A stretch of DNA of 64,000 nt from Rhodanobacteraceae bacterium ZG21-1 (GTDB taxonomy: Bacteria > Pseudomonadota > Gammaproteobacteria > Xanthomonadales > Rhodanobacteraceae): the NCBI GenBank assembly GCA_021390615.1, contig JAJEJU010000024.1, positions 1,178,001 through 1,242,000 of the forward strand, read 5' to 3'. This document shows positions 29,885 through 41,013 of the stretch, one piece after another (position 1 is the first letter of the stretch; every line of letters starts with the position of its first letter). Under the pieces are notes generated by a model, which did not search any database, was not told the DNA's origin, and saw only the letters and a program-made list of their open reading frames with translations. A program made the position numbers and the translations under genes.

Positions 29885-31486
29885 TCAGAGCTCCAGTGCA
29901 TCGCTTCCGGGCATGTTGCCGCGCAGCAAAATGCGCAAGTGAAACCCTTCGAGACTGGGCCGCAGGCGGAACAGACCGCCCAGCGAGGTGACCCGGTCGC
30001 GCATGCCTTGCAGGCCGCGACCGCCCCGTGGAATGCGGCTAGGCAGGCCGGTGCCGTTGTCGCGGATGTCCAGCATGGCGAGCACGCCGCCTTGGCGCTC
30101 GCCGATGCGCAGGCGCAGCAGGAACTCGGTGGCCTGGGCATGCTTGACGGTATTGGTCGCGCTCTCCTGCACCAGCCGATAGATCGCCGTGCGGGTGCTT
30201 TCGTCGAGCAGGCGGGGGTCGCCATGCAGCTCGGTGCGGTAGACGATGCCGGCGGTACGCAGCAGATCGCGGATCGGACCTTCGTCGAGCGCGCGCAGTA
30301 GGCCGAACTCATCGAGCACGGCCGGGCGCAGATCGTCCAGTACCCGGTGCAGGGCGCGGCGCATATGCCCGAGGATCAGGTTGATCGAGGCGCCGATGTC
30401 CTCCATGCCGGCCTGCTGCAGGCGCGACTGCGCCAGTTTCACATGGGTCTGGATCGCCGTCAGGTTCTGGCCGAGCTCGTCATGCAGTTCGGCGGCCATG
30501 TGCCGGCGCTGGTTTTCCTCCGATTGCAGGTTGCCGCGCGCAGCGTCGCGCAGCTGCCGCGCCAGCCGGTCCAGCCGGCGATTGACCGCGGCGAGATAGA
30601 CGTTCTGCTCGGCGACACGGTCGCTGCTGCGGCGCAGAGCGTCGGTAGCTGCGCCCAGCATCAGCGCGCCGGTGCCGGTGACCGCGAGAAACAGATAAGT
30701 CGCCGCCGTCGGAGGCATCTGCATCTGATTGCCGAAGCGGTCGATCACGCTCATGCCCACGCTGGCGGTCATCATCGACAGGCCGGCGCCGCGCCAGCCG
30801 TGGCGAAAGGCGAAGAACAGCACCGGCGCCAGCGACAGGATGCGCGCGAACTGCGGCTGCGGCGCGGCATGTTCGGACAGCACCAGCAGGATCGCCAGGG
30901 TCGGCAGCATCACCAGCAGGCCGTCCAGGGTGAGGCTGGCCAGCGCATTGCGCGAGGGCGGCGCGCGGAACAGCATCACCAGCAACGGGACCAGCAGCAG
31001 GATGCTGACGTAGTTGCCCAGCAGGTCCTGGCCCAGCACCTGCAGCAGCAGCTCCGAGGTGCCGTTGCGATGGATCACGGCGATGGTGCCCGCGTCCCAG
31101 GCGGTGGTGATCGCCACGATCAGCGCGGCGGACAGCAGCAGCTTGGAGACATCGCCGGGATCGCGCAGGCTGGGGCGCAGATGGGTGCGGCGCAACAGCC
31201 AGAGGCAGCCGGCCACCAGCAGGGGCTCCGGCACGCTGCCGAGCAGGTAGCCGCGCCAGCCCATCGGAATGCGACTCACGTAGTCGATCAGCCCCGCCGC
31301 GAGCAGCTCGCAGCCCAGCAGCCAGCCCCAGTAGCGCCAGGGGCAGAGCAGCAGCGCACCGAAACGCAAGCCGTAAGGCAGCATCCAATAGGGTTGCTCG
31401 GTAGGCCACAGCATGAGCAGCAGCAGGCCATAGCCCAACCCGAACAGCGGGCCGGCCAGAGAGGAAAGCAGGGAGTGCGTGCGCAT
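29885..31486 (-). CDS. MASE1-type sensor histidine kinase (NarL/UhpB family)
   Basis: 533 residues. Residues ~1-290 hold about eight hydrophobic segments in a MASE1-like sensor. The HisKA_3 dimerisation helix has H335 in A-E-L-H-D-E-L-G-Q, and the ATPase domain shows N-T-V-K-H-A and D-N-G-T-G-L with G-R-G-L-Q-G-M. It should autophosphorylate on His335 and pass the phosphate to the adjacent divergent response regulator. Signal unknown. Confidence 0.88.
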   Translation of the reverse strand: MRTHSLLSSLAGPLFGLGYGLLLLMLWPTEQPYWMLPYGLRFGALLLCPWRYWGWLLGCELLAAGLIDYVSRIPMGWRGYLLGSVPEPLLVAGCLWLLRRTHLRPSLRDPGDVSKLLLSAALIVAITTAWDAGTIAVIHRNGTSELLLQVLGQDLLGNYVSILLLVPLLVMLFRAPPSRNALASLTLDGLLVMLPTLAILLVLSEHAAPQPQFARILSLAPVLFFAFRHGWRGAGLSMMTASVGMSVIDRFGNQMQMPPTAATYLFLAVTGTGALMLGAATDALRRSSDRVAEQNVYLAAVNRRLDRLARQLRDAARGNLQSEENQRRHMAAELHDELGQNLTAIQTHVKLAQSRLQQAGMEDIGASINLILGHMRRALHRVLDDLRPAVLDEFGLLRALDEGPIRDLLRTAGIVYRTELHGDPRLLDESTRTAIYRLVQESATNTVKHAQATEFLLRLRIGERQGGVLAMLDIRDNGTGLPSRIPRGGRGLQGMRDRVTSLGGLFRLRPSLEGFHLRILLRGNMPGSDALEL

Positions 31487-31555
31487 CCCGGCATGGTACA
31501 GGCGGGCAGGCCTTCGGCGGGCCGAAGCGCAGCATCATCCTGCTACAGTAAGACG

Positions 31556-32191
31556 ATGCCTACTCTTGTCCTGATCGACGACCACGCCATCGTGCGCGAA
31601 GGCTTCAAGCGATTGATCGAACTGGAGCCGGATCTGGCCGTCGTCGCCGAATGCCGTTCGGCCGACGATGCCGTCGAGGCGGTCGGCCAGCATCAGCCGG
31701 ATCTGGTCGCGCTTGACTTGTCGCTGCCCGACGGCAGCGGGCTGCCGCTGATCGAGCATCTGCTCAGCGTGTCGGCGCACACGCGCATCGTGGTGCTGAG
31801 CATGCACGACGGCGAGCCCTATGTGTCCGAGGCCTTGCGGCGTGGCGCCAGCGGCTACGTCACCAAGGGCGTAGCCCCGGAAGAGCTGGTCGCCGGCCTG
31901 CGTGCAGTCATGTCGGGCGAGCGCTTCCTCAGTTCGGATCTGCGCCAGCGCCGTGCCGAACGGCCCGAGGATGTGCTGGACCCGATCGCGCGGCTGACCG
32001 CGCGGGAGCGCGAAGTGTTTCTGCTGCTGGCGGCCGGGCGCGCGCCCAAGCAGGTGGCGGCCGAGCTGGGCATCGGCCAGAAAACTGTCTACATCCATCG
32101 CGCCAGCCTGATGGGCAAGCTGGGCGCCGGCTCCGAACTGGATCTGTACCGGATGGCCAGCGAGCGCGGCCTGTTGCAGGAGCAGCGCTGA
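31556..32191 (+). CDS. NarL/FixJ family response regulator
   Basis: 211 residues. Receiver domain: D8/D9 acidic pair, D54 phosphoacceptor (V-A-L-D-L-S-L-P-D-G), K near 105 (Y-V-T-K-G). C-terminal LuxR helix-turn-helix at ~145-195 (L-T-A-R-E-R-E-V-F-L-L-L-A-A-G, K-T-V-Y-I-H-R). Divergent from its probable kinase with 69 nt between starts. The open frame extends far upstream but is only antisense of the kinase. Confidence 0.9.
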   Translation: MPTLVLIDDHAIVREGFKRLIELEPDLAVVAECRSADDAVEAVGQHQPDLVALDLSLPDGSGLPLIEHLLSVSAHTRIVVLSMHDGEPYVSEALRRGASGYVTKGVAPEELVAGLRAVMSGERFLSSDLRQRRAERPEDVLDPIARLTAREREVFLLLAAGRAPKQVAAELGIGQKTVYIHRASLMGKLGAGSELDLYRMASERGLLQEQR

Positions 32192-32224
32192 CCGCTGCCG
32201 GATGGTCTAGGCGGCCGCGCCGAA

Positions 32225-33898
32225 CTAGGCGCTTTGCGCGCGCTCCAGCATCTGCTTGGCGTGGGCGCGCGTCTCGCGGGTGATCTCCAGGCCGCCTAGC
32301 ATGCGCGCCAGTTCGTCGCGGCGCCCTGTAGGGTCCAGTGTATCGATGCGGGTATGCGTGGCTTGGCCGTCGCTATGCTTGCTCACGCGCAGATGGGCAT
32401 GGCCTTGCGCGGCGACCTGCGGCAGATGGGTTACGCACAGCACCTGGCGTTGCGTGCCCAGCGTGCGCAGTTTTTGCCCGACCACTTCGGCCACCGCGCC
32501 GCCGATGCCGGTGTCCACCTCGTCGAAGACCATGCTGCCCACGCTGTCCTTGCCCAGGGTGGCGACTTCGATCGCCAGGCTGATGCGCGCCAGCTCGCCG
32601 CCCGAGGCGACCTTGCGTAGCGGGCGCAGAGCCTGCCCGGGATTCGCGCTGACCAGCAGTTCGCAGCGCTCGCGCCCTTGCGGATCGGGATCGTCGTGGC
32701 CCAGCGGTTCGAGTTCGATGGCCAGGCGCCCGCCGGCCATGCCGAGTTCCGCCATCAGCACGCTGACTTCGCCGGCCAGCCGAGTCGCGGCGGCCTGGCG
32801 AACCTCGCTGAGCGAGCCGGCGGCCTTGGCGTAGTCCTGCTGCAGCTGCTGGCGCTGATGTTCGAGCTGCTGCAGGGCATCGCCAGCGCCTTCCAGTTCG
32901 GCCAGTTCGCGCTGCAGTTCGGCCAGCTTGTCGACCAGTTCGGCGGCCGGCAAGCGATGGCGCCGCGACAGTTCGTGCAGGCGGGTGAGCTGACGGTCGA
33001 CTTCTTCGTAGCGGGCCGGGTCGAGATCGATGTCCTGCGCATAGCGGCCCAGGCCGTCGACCGCTTCGCCTAGTTGAATCTGCGCGCTGTCCAGCAGTTC
33101 CAGCCAGGGCTGCAGGCCTTCGTCCAGCGCCGCCAGCCGGGCCAGTTCGGCCTGGGCACGGCCGATCGAGCGGCGCGCAGCGAACTCGCCGTCGCCGTCG
33201 AGCAGGTCGACCAGGGCGGACGCGCCTTCGGCCAGGCGCCCGGCGTTGGCCAGGCGTTTGTGGCTGGCCTCCAGCTCCACCAGCGCCTCGGCGGGCAGCA
33301 CCCACTTCTCCAGTTCGGCGCATTCGTGCCGCAGCAGCTCGATGCGCTGCTCGCGATCCGCGCCGCCCGACAGGCGCTGGATGCGCGCGCCGGCTTCGCG
33401 CCAGGCCAGCGCCTGCTCGCGGACCTGCTCGAGCAGGTCCGCCTGGCCGACGTAGGCATCGAGCAGGGTCAGCTGATGGGAACGCGAGAGCAAGGCCTGA
33501 TGCTCGTGCTGGCCGTGGATCTCGACCAGCAGGGCGGCCAGCTCGCTGAGCTGGGTGGCGTTGGCCGGGCGGCCGTTGATCCAGGCGCGCGAACTGCCTT
33601 CGGCGCGGATTACCCGGCGCAGCTGGCAATGCCCTTCCTCGTCGAGTTCCTCGCGTTCGAGCCAGGCGCGCGCCTCGGGCAGCTCGCTCAGGTCGAATTC
33701 GGCGGCGAGTTCGGCACGATCGCTGCCGCTGCGCACCACGCCGCTGTCGGCGCGCGCGCCGGCCAGCAGCATCAGGGCGTCGACCAGTAGCGACTTGCCG
33801 GCGCCGGTCTCGCCGCTGACAACGGTCAGGCCCGGACCGAAGGCGATCTCGGCGGCCTCGACGACGGCGAAATGACGGACGTAGAGCGAGGTAAGCAT
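32225..33898 (-). CDS. recN: DNA repair protein RecN
   Basis: 557 residues when started at M-L-T-S-L-Y-V-R-H-F. SMC-like: Walker A G-E-T-G-A-G-K-S near residue 35, long coiled-coil arms, ABC signature ASGGE(L)ARIS and Walker B V-F-D-E-V-D-T-G-I-G-G in the C-terminal third. RecN acts early in double-strand break repair with RecA. An upstream in-frame ATG at 33979 would overlap the hrcA promoter. Divergent from hrcA, a conserved arrangement. Confidence 0.95.
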   Translation of the reverse strand: MLTSLYVRHFAVVEAAEIAFGPGLTVVSGETGAGKSLLVDALMLLAGARADSGVVRSGSDRAELAAEFDLSELPEARAWLEREELDEEGHCQLRRVIRAEGSSRAWINGRPANATQLSELAALLVEIHGQHEHQALLSRSHQLTLLDAYVGQADLLEQVREQALAWREAGARIQRLSGGADREQRIELLRHECAELEKWVLPAEALVELEASHKRLANAGRLAEGASALVDLLDGDGEFAARRSIGRAQAELARLAALDEGLQPWLELLDSAQIQLGEAVDGLGRYAQDIDLDPARYEEVDRQLTRLHELSRRHRLPAAELVDKLAELQRELAELEGAGDALQQLEHQRQQLQQDYAKAAGSLSEVRQAAATRLAGEVSVLMAELGMAGGRLAIELEPLGHDDPDPQGRERCELLVSANPGQALRPLRKVASGGELARISLAIEVATLGKDSVGSMVFDEVDTGIGGAVAEVVGQKLRTLGTQRQVLCVTHLPQVAAQGHAHLRVSKHSDGQATHTRIDTLDPTGRRDELARMLGGLEITRETRAHAKQMLERAQSA

Positions 33899-33972
33899 GG
33901 GCGCTGGTATGGTGAGGAGGGGCGATTGTAATGGCTGCCCGGCCGCCGCGGATCGGTCGGCGGCCGGCACCA

Positions 33973-34001
33973 CTTGCACGAAAACCGCGCAGACCTTATC
34001 T
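33973..34001 (+). promoter_or_regulatory. Putative sigma32 heat-shock promoter of hrcA-grpE
   Basis: CTTGCAC, 14 nt, CCTTATCT, close to the consensus CTTGAAA-N14-CCCCATnT. A 15-bp direct repeat (CGCCATCCAGAAACC twice, 34036-34064) lies between it and the start codon. No CIRCE element is seen. Confidence 0.5.
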
Positions 34002-34071
34002 CTTTAGCGTCTCATCGGCTGAACCGCCGATCCGCCGCCATCCAGAAACCCGCCATCCAGAAACGGCTCGC

Positions 34072-35133
34072 ATGCCCCTTTCCAACGGCCACGACATCGA
34101 TGCCCGCGCCAAGCACTTGCTGCGCACGCTGATCTCGCAGTACTTGGCGGACGGCGAGCCGGTCGGCTCGCGCACGCTTTCGCGTTCCTCGGGGCTGGAC
34201 GTCAGCCCGGCGACCATCCGCAACATCATGTCCGACCTGGAAGACGCCGGGCTGCTGGTCTCGCCGCATACCTCGGCGGGCCGCGTGCCGACGCCGCGCG
34301 GCTTGCGCCTGTTCGTCGACAGCCTGATCGAGCTGCAGCCGCTGCCGCGGGAGGAATTGGCCCGTTTGCAGCGCGAACTGCCGCCGGGGCCGACCACGAC
34401 CCGCGATCTGCTGGGCAATGTCTCCAGCCTGCTTTCGGCGATGACCCACTTCGCTGGCGTGGTCAGCGTGCCGCGCCAGGCCGATTTTCCGCTGCGGCAC
34501 ATCGACTTCGTGCCGCTGCCAGGCGCCCAGGTGCTGGTGATCCTGGTGTTCAGCGACAACCAGGTGCAGAACCGCATCGTGCAGCTGGCCAAGCCGCTCG
34601 GCGGCAGCGAGCTGGAGCAGGCGGCCAATTATCTCAACGCGCATTTCAGCGGCATGCGGGTGGACGACATCCGCGGCCGCCTGTTGCGCGAGCTGCGTGA
34701 AGCCAGCAGCGAAATGAACCGGTTGATGGCCAGCGCGGTGGAGCTGGCGGCGGCCTCGTTCGCCCCGCAGGTCGAGGGCGACGACGTGCTGGTCAGCGGC
34801 CAGACCAACCTGATGGGCTATGCCGAGCTGGCCGACCTGGAGCGCTTGCGCGAGCTGTTCGAAGCGTTCCAGAAGAAGAACGAGCTGCTCCAGCTGATGG
34901 AAGTCTGCGCCCGCGCGCCGGGCGTGCGCCTGTTCATCGGCGAGGAGTCGGGCTTTACCGCGCTCGATGGCTGCAGCGTGGTGACCGCCAGCTACGGCGC
35001 CCAGGGGCGGGTGCTGGGGGCGGTGGGGGTGATCGGGCCGACCCGAATGGCCTACGAACGGGTGATCCCGGTGGTGCAGGCCACTGCCGGCCTGCTCAGC
35101 GACGCCTTGAATCGCGCCGCGACGGCCTTATAA
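34072..35133 (+). CDS. hrcA: Heat-inducible transcription repressor HrcA
   Basis: 353 residues. Winged helix near the N-terminus: L-L-R-T-L-I-S-Q-Y-L, D-G-E-P-V-G-S-R-T-L, S-P-A-T-I-R-N-I-M-S-D-L-E-D. The C-terminal I-G-E-E-S and G-V-I-G-P-T-R-M-A-Y segments are family hallmarks. It represses heat-shock genes through CIRCE elements with GroEL as corepressor. First gene of the chaperone cluster. Confidence 0.95.
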   Translation: MPLSNGHDIDARAKHLLRTLISQYLADGEPVGSRTLSRSSGLDVSPATIRNIMSDLEDAGLLVSPHTSAGRVPTPRGLRLFVDSLIELQPLPREELARLQRELPPGPTTTRDLLGNVSSLLSAMTHFAGVVSVPRQADFPLRHIDFVPLPGAQVLVILVFSDNQVQNRIVQLAKPLGGSELEQAANYLNAHFSGMRVDDIRGRLLRELREASSEMNRLMASAVELAAASFAPQVEGDDVLVSGQTNLMGYAELADLERLRELFEAFQKKNELLQLMEVCARAPGVRLFIGEESGFTALDGCSVVTASYGAQGRVLGAVGVIGPTRMAYERVIPVVQATAGLLSDALNRAATAL

Positions 35134-35215
35134 ACCGCAGCGGGAGGCGGGGTTCCCCGCATTATGAGCAAGGCTGGCATGCGTGCCGGCCGCAGACTTT
35201 CGTTTGGAGCAATGC

Positions 35216-35749
35216 ATGCAGAACCATGACCCGCAGTCGCGAGAGGAATCGATCGAGCCGCAGGGACCGGATGATTCGGCCGCTGCCGAACTCGCCAGCC
35301 TGCGCGCCCGCGTGGCCGAACTGGAGGCCAGCAACGTCGAGCTGCGCGAGAAGGTGTTGCGCGAGCACGCCGAACTCGACAACCAGCGCCGCCGCCTGCA
35401 CCGCGACCTGGAACAGGCCCGCCGTTTCGCCAATGAAAAGCTGCTCGGCGAGCTGCTGCCGGTGTACGACGGCCTGGAGAGCGGCCTGGCGGCCGAGGGC
35501 GGCGACGTGGCCACCATGCGCGAGGGCCTCAGCCTGACCCTGAAGTCGCTGCTCAAGGTGGCCGAGAACCATGGCATGGCGCAGGTCGATCCGCTCGGCC
35601 AGCCGCTGGACCCGGAGCGCCACCATGCGGTGAGCATGGTCGAGGCGCCGGGGCAGGCGGCCGGCACGGTGGTCAGCGTGCTGCAGAAGGGCTACGTGCT
35701 CAACGAGCGGCTGCTGCGCCCGGCGCTGGTCGCCGTGGCCAAGGACTGA
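35216..35749 (+). CDS. grpE: Nucleotide exchange factor GrpE
   Basis: 177 residues. N-terminal coiled coil to ~85 (V-A-E-L-E...H-A-E-L-D-N-Q-R-R-R), then L-L-P-V-Y-D-G-L-E and the C-terminal beta domain with P-E-R-H-H-A-V and K-G-Y-V-L-N-E-R-L-L-R-P-A-L-V. It releases ADP from DnaK. The ATG at 35216 follows TTTGGAG; a short ATG in another frame overlaps it. Confidence 0.95.
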   Translation: MQNHDPQSREESIEPQGPDDSAAAELASLRARVAELEASNVELREKVLREHAELDNQRRRLHRDLEQARRFANEKLLGELLPVYDGLESGLAAEGGDVATMREGLSLTLKSLLKVAENHGMAQVDPLGQPLDPERHHAVSMVEAPGQAAGTVVSVLQKGYVLNERLLRPALVAVAKD

Positions 35750-35823
35750 GGGCGTGCGGCCGGCCCGAGCCTGAACGGCACGCCGGCCGACACTGCCGAA
35801 ATGCATCAGGGGCCCCGTAGGCG

Positions 35824-35852
35824 ATTGAATCGCCAGGCCGGGCCCCCCATCT
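35824..35852 (+). promoter_or_regulatory. Sigma32 heat-shock promoter of dnaK
   Basis: ATTGAAT, 14 nt, CCCCATCT: the -10 element is a full match to CCCCATnT. It is 52 nt before the dnaK start. Confidence 0.72.
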
Positions 35853-35904
35853 GAAAACCAGCTGCGGCCGCGGGGGCCGCGAAAAGATTTAGGAGCAATC
35901 AATC

Positions 35905-37821
<1,917 letters not shown>

Positions 37822-37837
37822 GCAGCCATCTGGCCAA

Positions 37838-37867
37838 GGCCCGGCGCGCATCGCGCGCCGGGCCTTT
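37838..37867 (+). terminator. Terminator after dnaK
   Basis: GGCCCGGCGCGC / GCGCGCCGGGCC, 12-bp stem with a three-base loop, then TTT. A channel-like gene follows before dnaJ. Confidence 0.78.
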
Positions 37868-37888
37868 CTTCATGAGGGGGCGAAAAAC

Positions 37889-38470
37889 GTGGGCAAGGAG
37901 CGGGTCAGCGCATTCAGCGACGGCGTGATCGCAATCATCATCACGATCATGGTGCTCGAGCTGAAGGTGCCGCACGGCAATACCTTTGCCGCGCTGGCCG
38001 AGCAGTGGCCGATGTTCCTCGCCTATATGCTGAGCTTCGTCAACGTCGGGCTGATCTGGAACAATCACCACCACCTGTTCGCCACCATCGAACGGGTCAA
38101 TGGCAATGTGCTGTGGCTCAACCTGCTGCTGATGTTCAGCATGTCGCTGCTGCCTTTCGCCACCGCCTGGATGGGCGAAAGCCACTATGCTGCGCAGCCG
38201 ACCGCGCTGTACGGTGCGGTGATGCTGCTTACCGCGGTGTCCTGGCACCTGCTGATGCGGGCCTTGATCGGCTGCAATGGGGGTGTGCAGTCCGTGCTTG
38301 CGCAGGCGGTAGGGCGTAGCCGCAAGACGGTCTTGTCCGCCGGCCTGAATGTGGTGGCGATTCCGTTGGCCTTGTTCGGCGATGCCTGGATCGCCGTGTT
38401 GTGTTACCTCGCCGTCGGCACCATCTGGTTCATACCGGAGCGGCGCATCGAAAAACTGATAAGCGAATGA
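37889..38470 (+). CDS. TMEM175-like (DUF1211) membrane protein
   Basis: 193 residues with about six hydrophobic segments. [15 protein letters not shown] at the N-terminus carries the F-S-D-G signature of TMEM175 potassium channels. The start is GTG after GAGGGGG. It lies between dnaK and dnaJ and overlaps dnaJ by four bases, so it is probably read with dnaJ under heat shock or from the dnaK transcript that passes the terminator. Channel activity is inferred from family only. Confidence 0.85.
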   Translation: MGKERVSAFSDGVIAIIITIMVLELKVPHGNTFAALAEQWPMFLAYMLSFVNVGLIWNNHHHLFATIERVNGNVLWLNLLLMFSMSLLPFATAWMGESHYAAQPTALYGAVMLLTAVSWHLLMRALIGCNGGVQSVLAQAVGRSRKTVLSAGLNVVAIPLALFGDAWIAVLCYLAVGTIWFIPERRIEKLISE

Positions 38471-39588
38471 GCAAGCGCGATTACTACGAAGTCCTGAGCG
38501 TCGAGCGCACCGTCACCGAGGTCGAGCTGAAGAAATCCTTCCGCCGCCTGGCGATGAAATATCACCCGGACCGCTGTCCGGACGATCCGCACGCGCAGGA
38601 GAAGTTCAAGGAGGCCAAGGAGGCCTACGAGGTGCTGTCCGACCCGCAGAAGCGCGCCTTGTACGATCAGCACGGCCACGCAGCGTTCGAAGGCGGCATG
38701 GGCGGTCGCGGCGGCGCCGGCTTCGGCGACATGGGCGACATTTTCGGCGATATTTTCGGCGACATCTTCGGCATGGGCGGGCGCGGTCGTCAGCGCCGCG
38801 GCGCGGATCTGCGCTACATCATGGAGCTGGATCTGGAAGAGGCGGTGTTCGGTATCGAGAAGAAAATCGACGTGCCGACCCAGGTGAGCTGCCATCACTG
38901 CAACGGCTCCGGTTCCTCCGACGGCAAGGTCAGCCAATGCAAGACCTGTCACGGCCATGGTCGCGTGCGCATGCAGAACGGCATCTTCTCGATCCAGCAG
39001 GCCTGTCCGCGCTGCGGCGGCAGCGGCCAGGCGATCGAGCATCCCTGCAAGCCCTGCCACGGTGAGGGGCGTCTGCAGGAGAACCGCACGCTGTCGGTGC
39101 AGATTCCCTCGGGCGTCGACAACGGCGACCGTATCCGGCTGAGCGGGCAGGGCGAAGCCGGTCCGGCCGGTGCGCCGGCCGGCGACCTCTATGTGGAAGT
39201 GCAGGTGCGCGAGCACGCGATCTTCCAGCGCGACGGCAACGACCTGTACTGCGAAGTGCCAATCCGCTTTTCACAGGCGGCCCTGGGCGCCGAACTGCAG
39301 GTGCCGACGCTGGAAGGCGAAGTGGGTATTCAATTGCCGTCGGAAACGCAGACGGGGCAGCAATTCCGCCTGCGTGGCCGTGGAGTGAAGTCGGTGCGCA
39401 GCGGTCGCCACGGCGACCTGATCTGCCGCGTGGTGGTGGAAACGCCGGTGCGCCTGACCCGCGAGCAGCGCGAGCTGTTCGAACAACTGGAGGCCACCTT
39501 CGGCGATGGCGAGGCGGAGAAACATATGCCGCGGGCCAAGACCTGGATGGACGGGGTCAAGCAGTTCTGGTCGCGCGTGACTTCCTGA
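38467..39588 (+). CDS. dnaJ: Chaperone protein DnaJ (Hsp40)
   Basis: 373 residues. J domain with H33-P34-D35, a Gly/Phe region ([14 protein letters not shown] repeats), four C-x-x-C-x-G-x-G zinc motifs (the first C-H-H-C-N-G-S-G at ~140) and the two C-terminal substrate domains. It stimulates DnaK ATPase. ATG 38467 overlaps the stop of the channel gene. Confidence 0.96.
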   Translation: MSKRDYYEVLSVERTVTEVELKKSFRRLAMKYHPDRCPDDPHAQEKFKEAKEAYEVLSDPQKRALYDQHGHAAFEGGMGGRGGAGFGDMGDIFGDIFGDIFGMGGRGRQRRGADLRYIMELDLEEAVFGIEKKIDVPTQVSCHHCNGSGSSDGKVSQCKTCHGHGRVRMQNGIFSIQQACPRCGGSGQAIEHPCKPCHGEGRLQENRTLSVQIPSGVDNGDRIRLSGQGEAGPAGAPAGDLYVEVQVREHAIFQRDGNDLYCEVPIRFSQAALGAELQVPTLEGEVGIQLPSETQTGQQFRLRGRGVKSVRSGRHGDLICRVVVETPVRLTREQRELFEQLEATFGDGEAEKHMPRAKTWMDGVKQFWSRVTS

Positions 39589-39919
39589 GCCGGTATCTGG
39601 TCAGCGATGCGGCTGCATGAGGCCGCATCGGAATGTGGCACGCAGGCAGGAGCATGCTTGCTTGGCGCGCGGTTCGTATCGGCAGCCTGACGTAGCCCTA
39701 GCTGCGCCGGTCAAACGAAGGCTTCGGATCGTTCGATGACCTATCGCTCGATCCAGCGATGCAGGTGCGAGCGAAGCCTCGGGCCGCACACTGCCATGCT
39801 TGCATCGTTCGCGGCAGGCTGGATGTGGGGTGCAGGCGTGCTTCCGCAGCGCAGGCGCCGCTGGCATCCCTGACCGCGCCTGCTAGGATCAACGGCTTGT
39901 TCCTTGTTGCGGAGTCGCC
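39589..39919. other. Gene-free region between dnaJ and dapB
   Basis: About 330 nt. A stem GATGCGGC / GCCGCATC (39606-39630) follows dnaJ closely but has no T-run. No gene, tRNA or repeat otherwise seen. Confidence 0.6.
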
Positions 39920-40726
39920 ATGAACCCCCCGCTCAGAATCGCGCTCAGTGGCGCTTCCGGCCGCATGGGGCAGGCCTTGCAAGCCTTGCTGCGCGGGGAT
40001 CGCCGCTTCAGCCTAGCGCACGCGGTGGTGACTCCGGGCTCCGAGCACGACGGCGTGCCGGTCAATCGCGAACTGGCTGCCTCGCTTTGCTTCACTCATG
40101 ACTGGAGCACGGCGCCGGCCCTGGACGTGGTGGTGGACTTCAGCAGCCCATCGGGTCTGCAGGCGGCGCTGGAGTTCTGCGAGGCGCGGGGCGTGGCCCT
40201 GCTGAGCGGCACCACCGGCCTTGACGAGGCACTGTCGCAGCGGCTCGAAGCCGCCCAGGCGCGCATCCCATTGCTGCGCGCTGCGAACTTCAGCCTGGGC
40301 GTTGCGGTGCTCACGCGCCTGCTGCGCCAGGCGGCTGCGGCGCTGCCGGGCTGGGACCTGGAGATCGTCGAGGCCCACCACGGACGCAAGGAGGATGCTC
40401 CGTCGGGCACGGCGCTGGCGCTGGGCGAAGCTGCCGCGGCAGCGCGTGGCACCAGTCTCCCGGCGCAAGCGGTGTATGCGCGCGAAGGCCGGCCAGGCGC
40501 GCGTCGTGCAGGCAGCATCGGCTTCGCGGTGGTGCGCGGCGGCGACATCGTCGGCGAGCATCAGGCGCTGCTGCTCGGGGTGGGGGAACGGGTCGAGCTG
40601 GGGCATCGCGCCACCGACCGTTCGATCTTCGCGCGTGGCGCGCTGGAAGCGGCGCAGTGGCTGGCCGGCCGTGCCGCAGGTGGCTACGACCTGGACGCGA
40701 TGCTGGCCGAGCGCGCCGGCGCCTGA
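39920..40726 (+). CDS. dapB: 4-hydroxy-tetrahydrodipicolinate reductase DapB
   Basis: 268 residues. Rossmann motif G-A-S-G-R-M-G near residue 11, D-F-S-S-P-S-G after strand 4, S-G-T-T-G, and the catalytic region E-A-H-H-G-R-K-E-D-A-P-S-G-T-A with the His-His and Lys. It catalyses the NAD(P)H-dependent step of lysine and diaminopimelate synthesis. Followed in other xanthomonads by carAB, as here further downstream. Confidence 0.96.
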   Translation: MNPPLRIALSGASGRMGQALQALLRGDRRFSLAHAVVTPGSEHDGVPVNRELAASLCFTHDWSTAPALDVVVDFSSPSGLQAALEFCEARGVALLSGTTGLDEALSQRLEAAQARIPLLRAANFSLGVAVLTRLLRQAAAALPGWDLEIVEAHHGRKEDAPSGTALALGEAAAAARGTSLPAQAVYAREGRPGARRAGSIGFAVVRGGDIVGEHQALLLGVGERVELGHRATDRSIFARGALEAAQWLAGRAAGGYDLDAMLAERAGA

Positions 40727-40789
40727 GCAGCGGCGACCGAAGCGTGTTGCTTGCCGGCGCTGGCGTCGGCGGCTACTATTTGGGGATTG

Positions 40790-41002
40790 TCATTGGGGAG
40801 TAGCCATCCTCGCTCCCGGCAGGCTTGCGGCCTGCCTATCCAGAGGAATCCGCGTCAACAGACTTGAGGTTTGCTCCTCATGGCGCGGATGGCCCAACGG
40901 TCCTTTCAGGATCGATCGGCCCGGCGAGACCTTTGGCCACGACGTGCTCACCCGGCCGGGCGAGCCATGTCGTTGCGCCATCGGTTATCCGCTCGCCCGG
41001 CC
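40790..41002 (+). promoter_or_regulatory. yybP-ykoY manganese riboswitch with expression platform
   Basis: Conserved blocks of this family appear in order: TTGGGGAGTAGCC (40793 on), GTCAACAGACTT (40854 on) and GAGACCTTTGG (40926 on), joined by paired stems such as GGCAGGC/GCCTGCC. After the aptamer a long stem GGCCGGGCGAG / CTCGCCCGGCC (40955-41002) reaches close to the start codon at 41014, and could hide the ribosome binding site. The family senses Mn2+. Confidence 0.82.
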
Positions 41003-41013
41003 CGTGCACGATC

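Noticed and set aside
30347-31555. Upstream extension of the response regulator frame
   Set aside because: It is antisense of the histidine kinase; the regulator begins with the normal receiver start at 31556.
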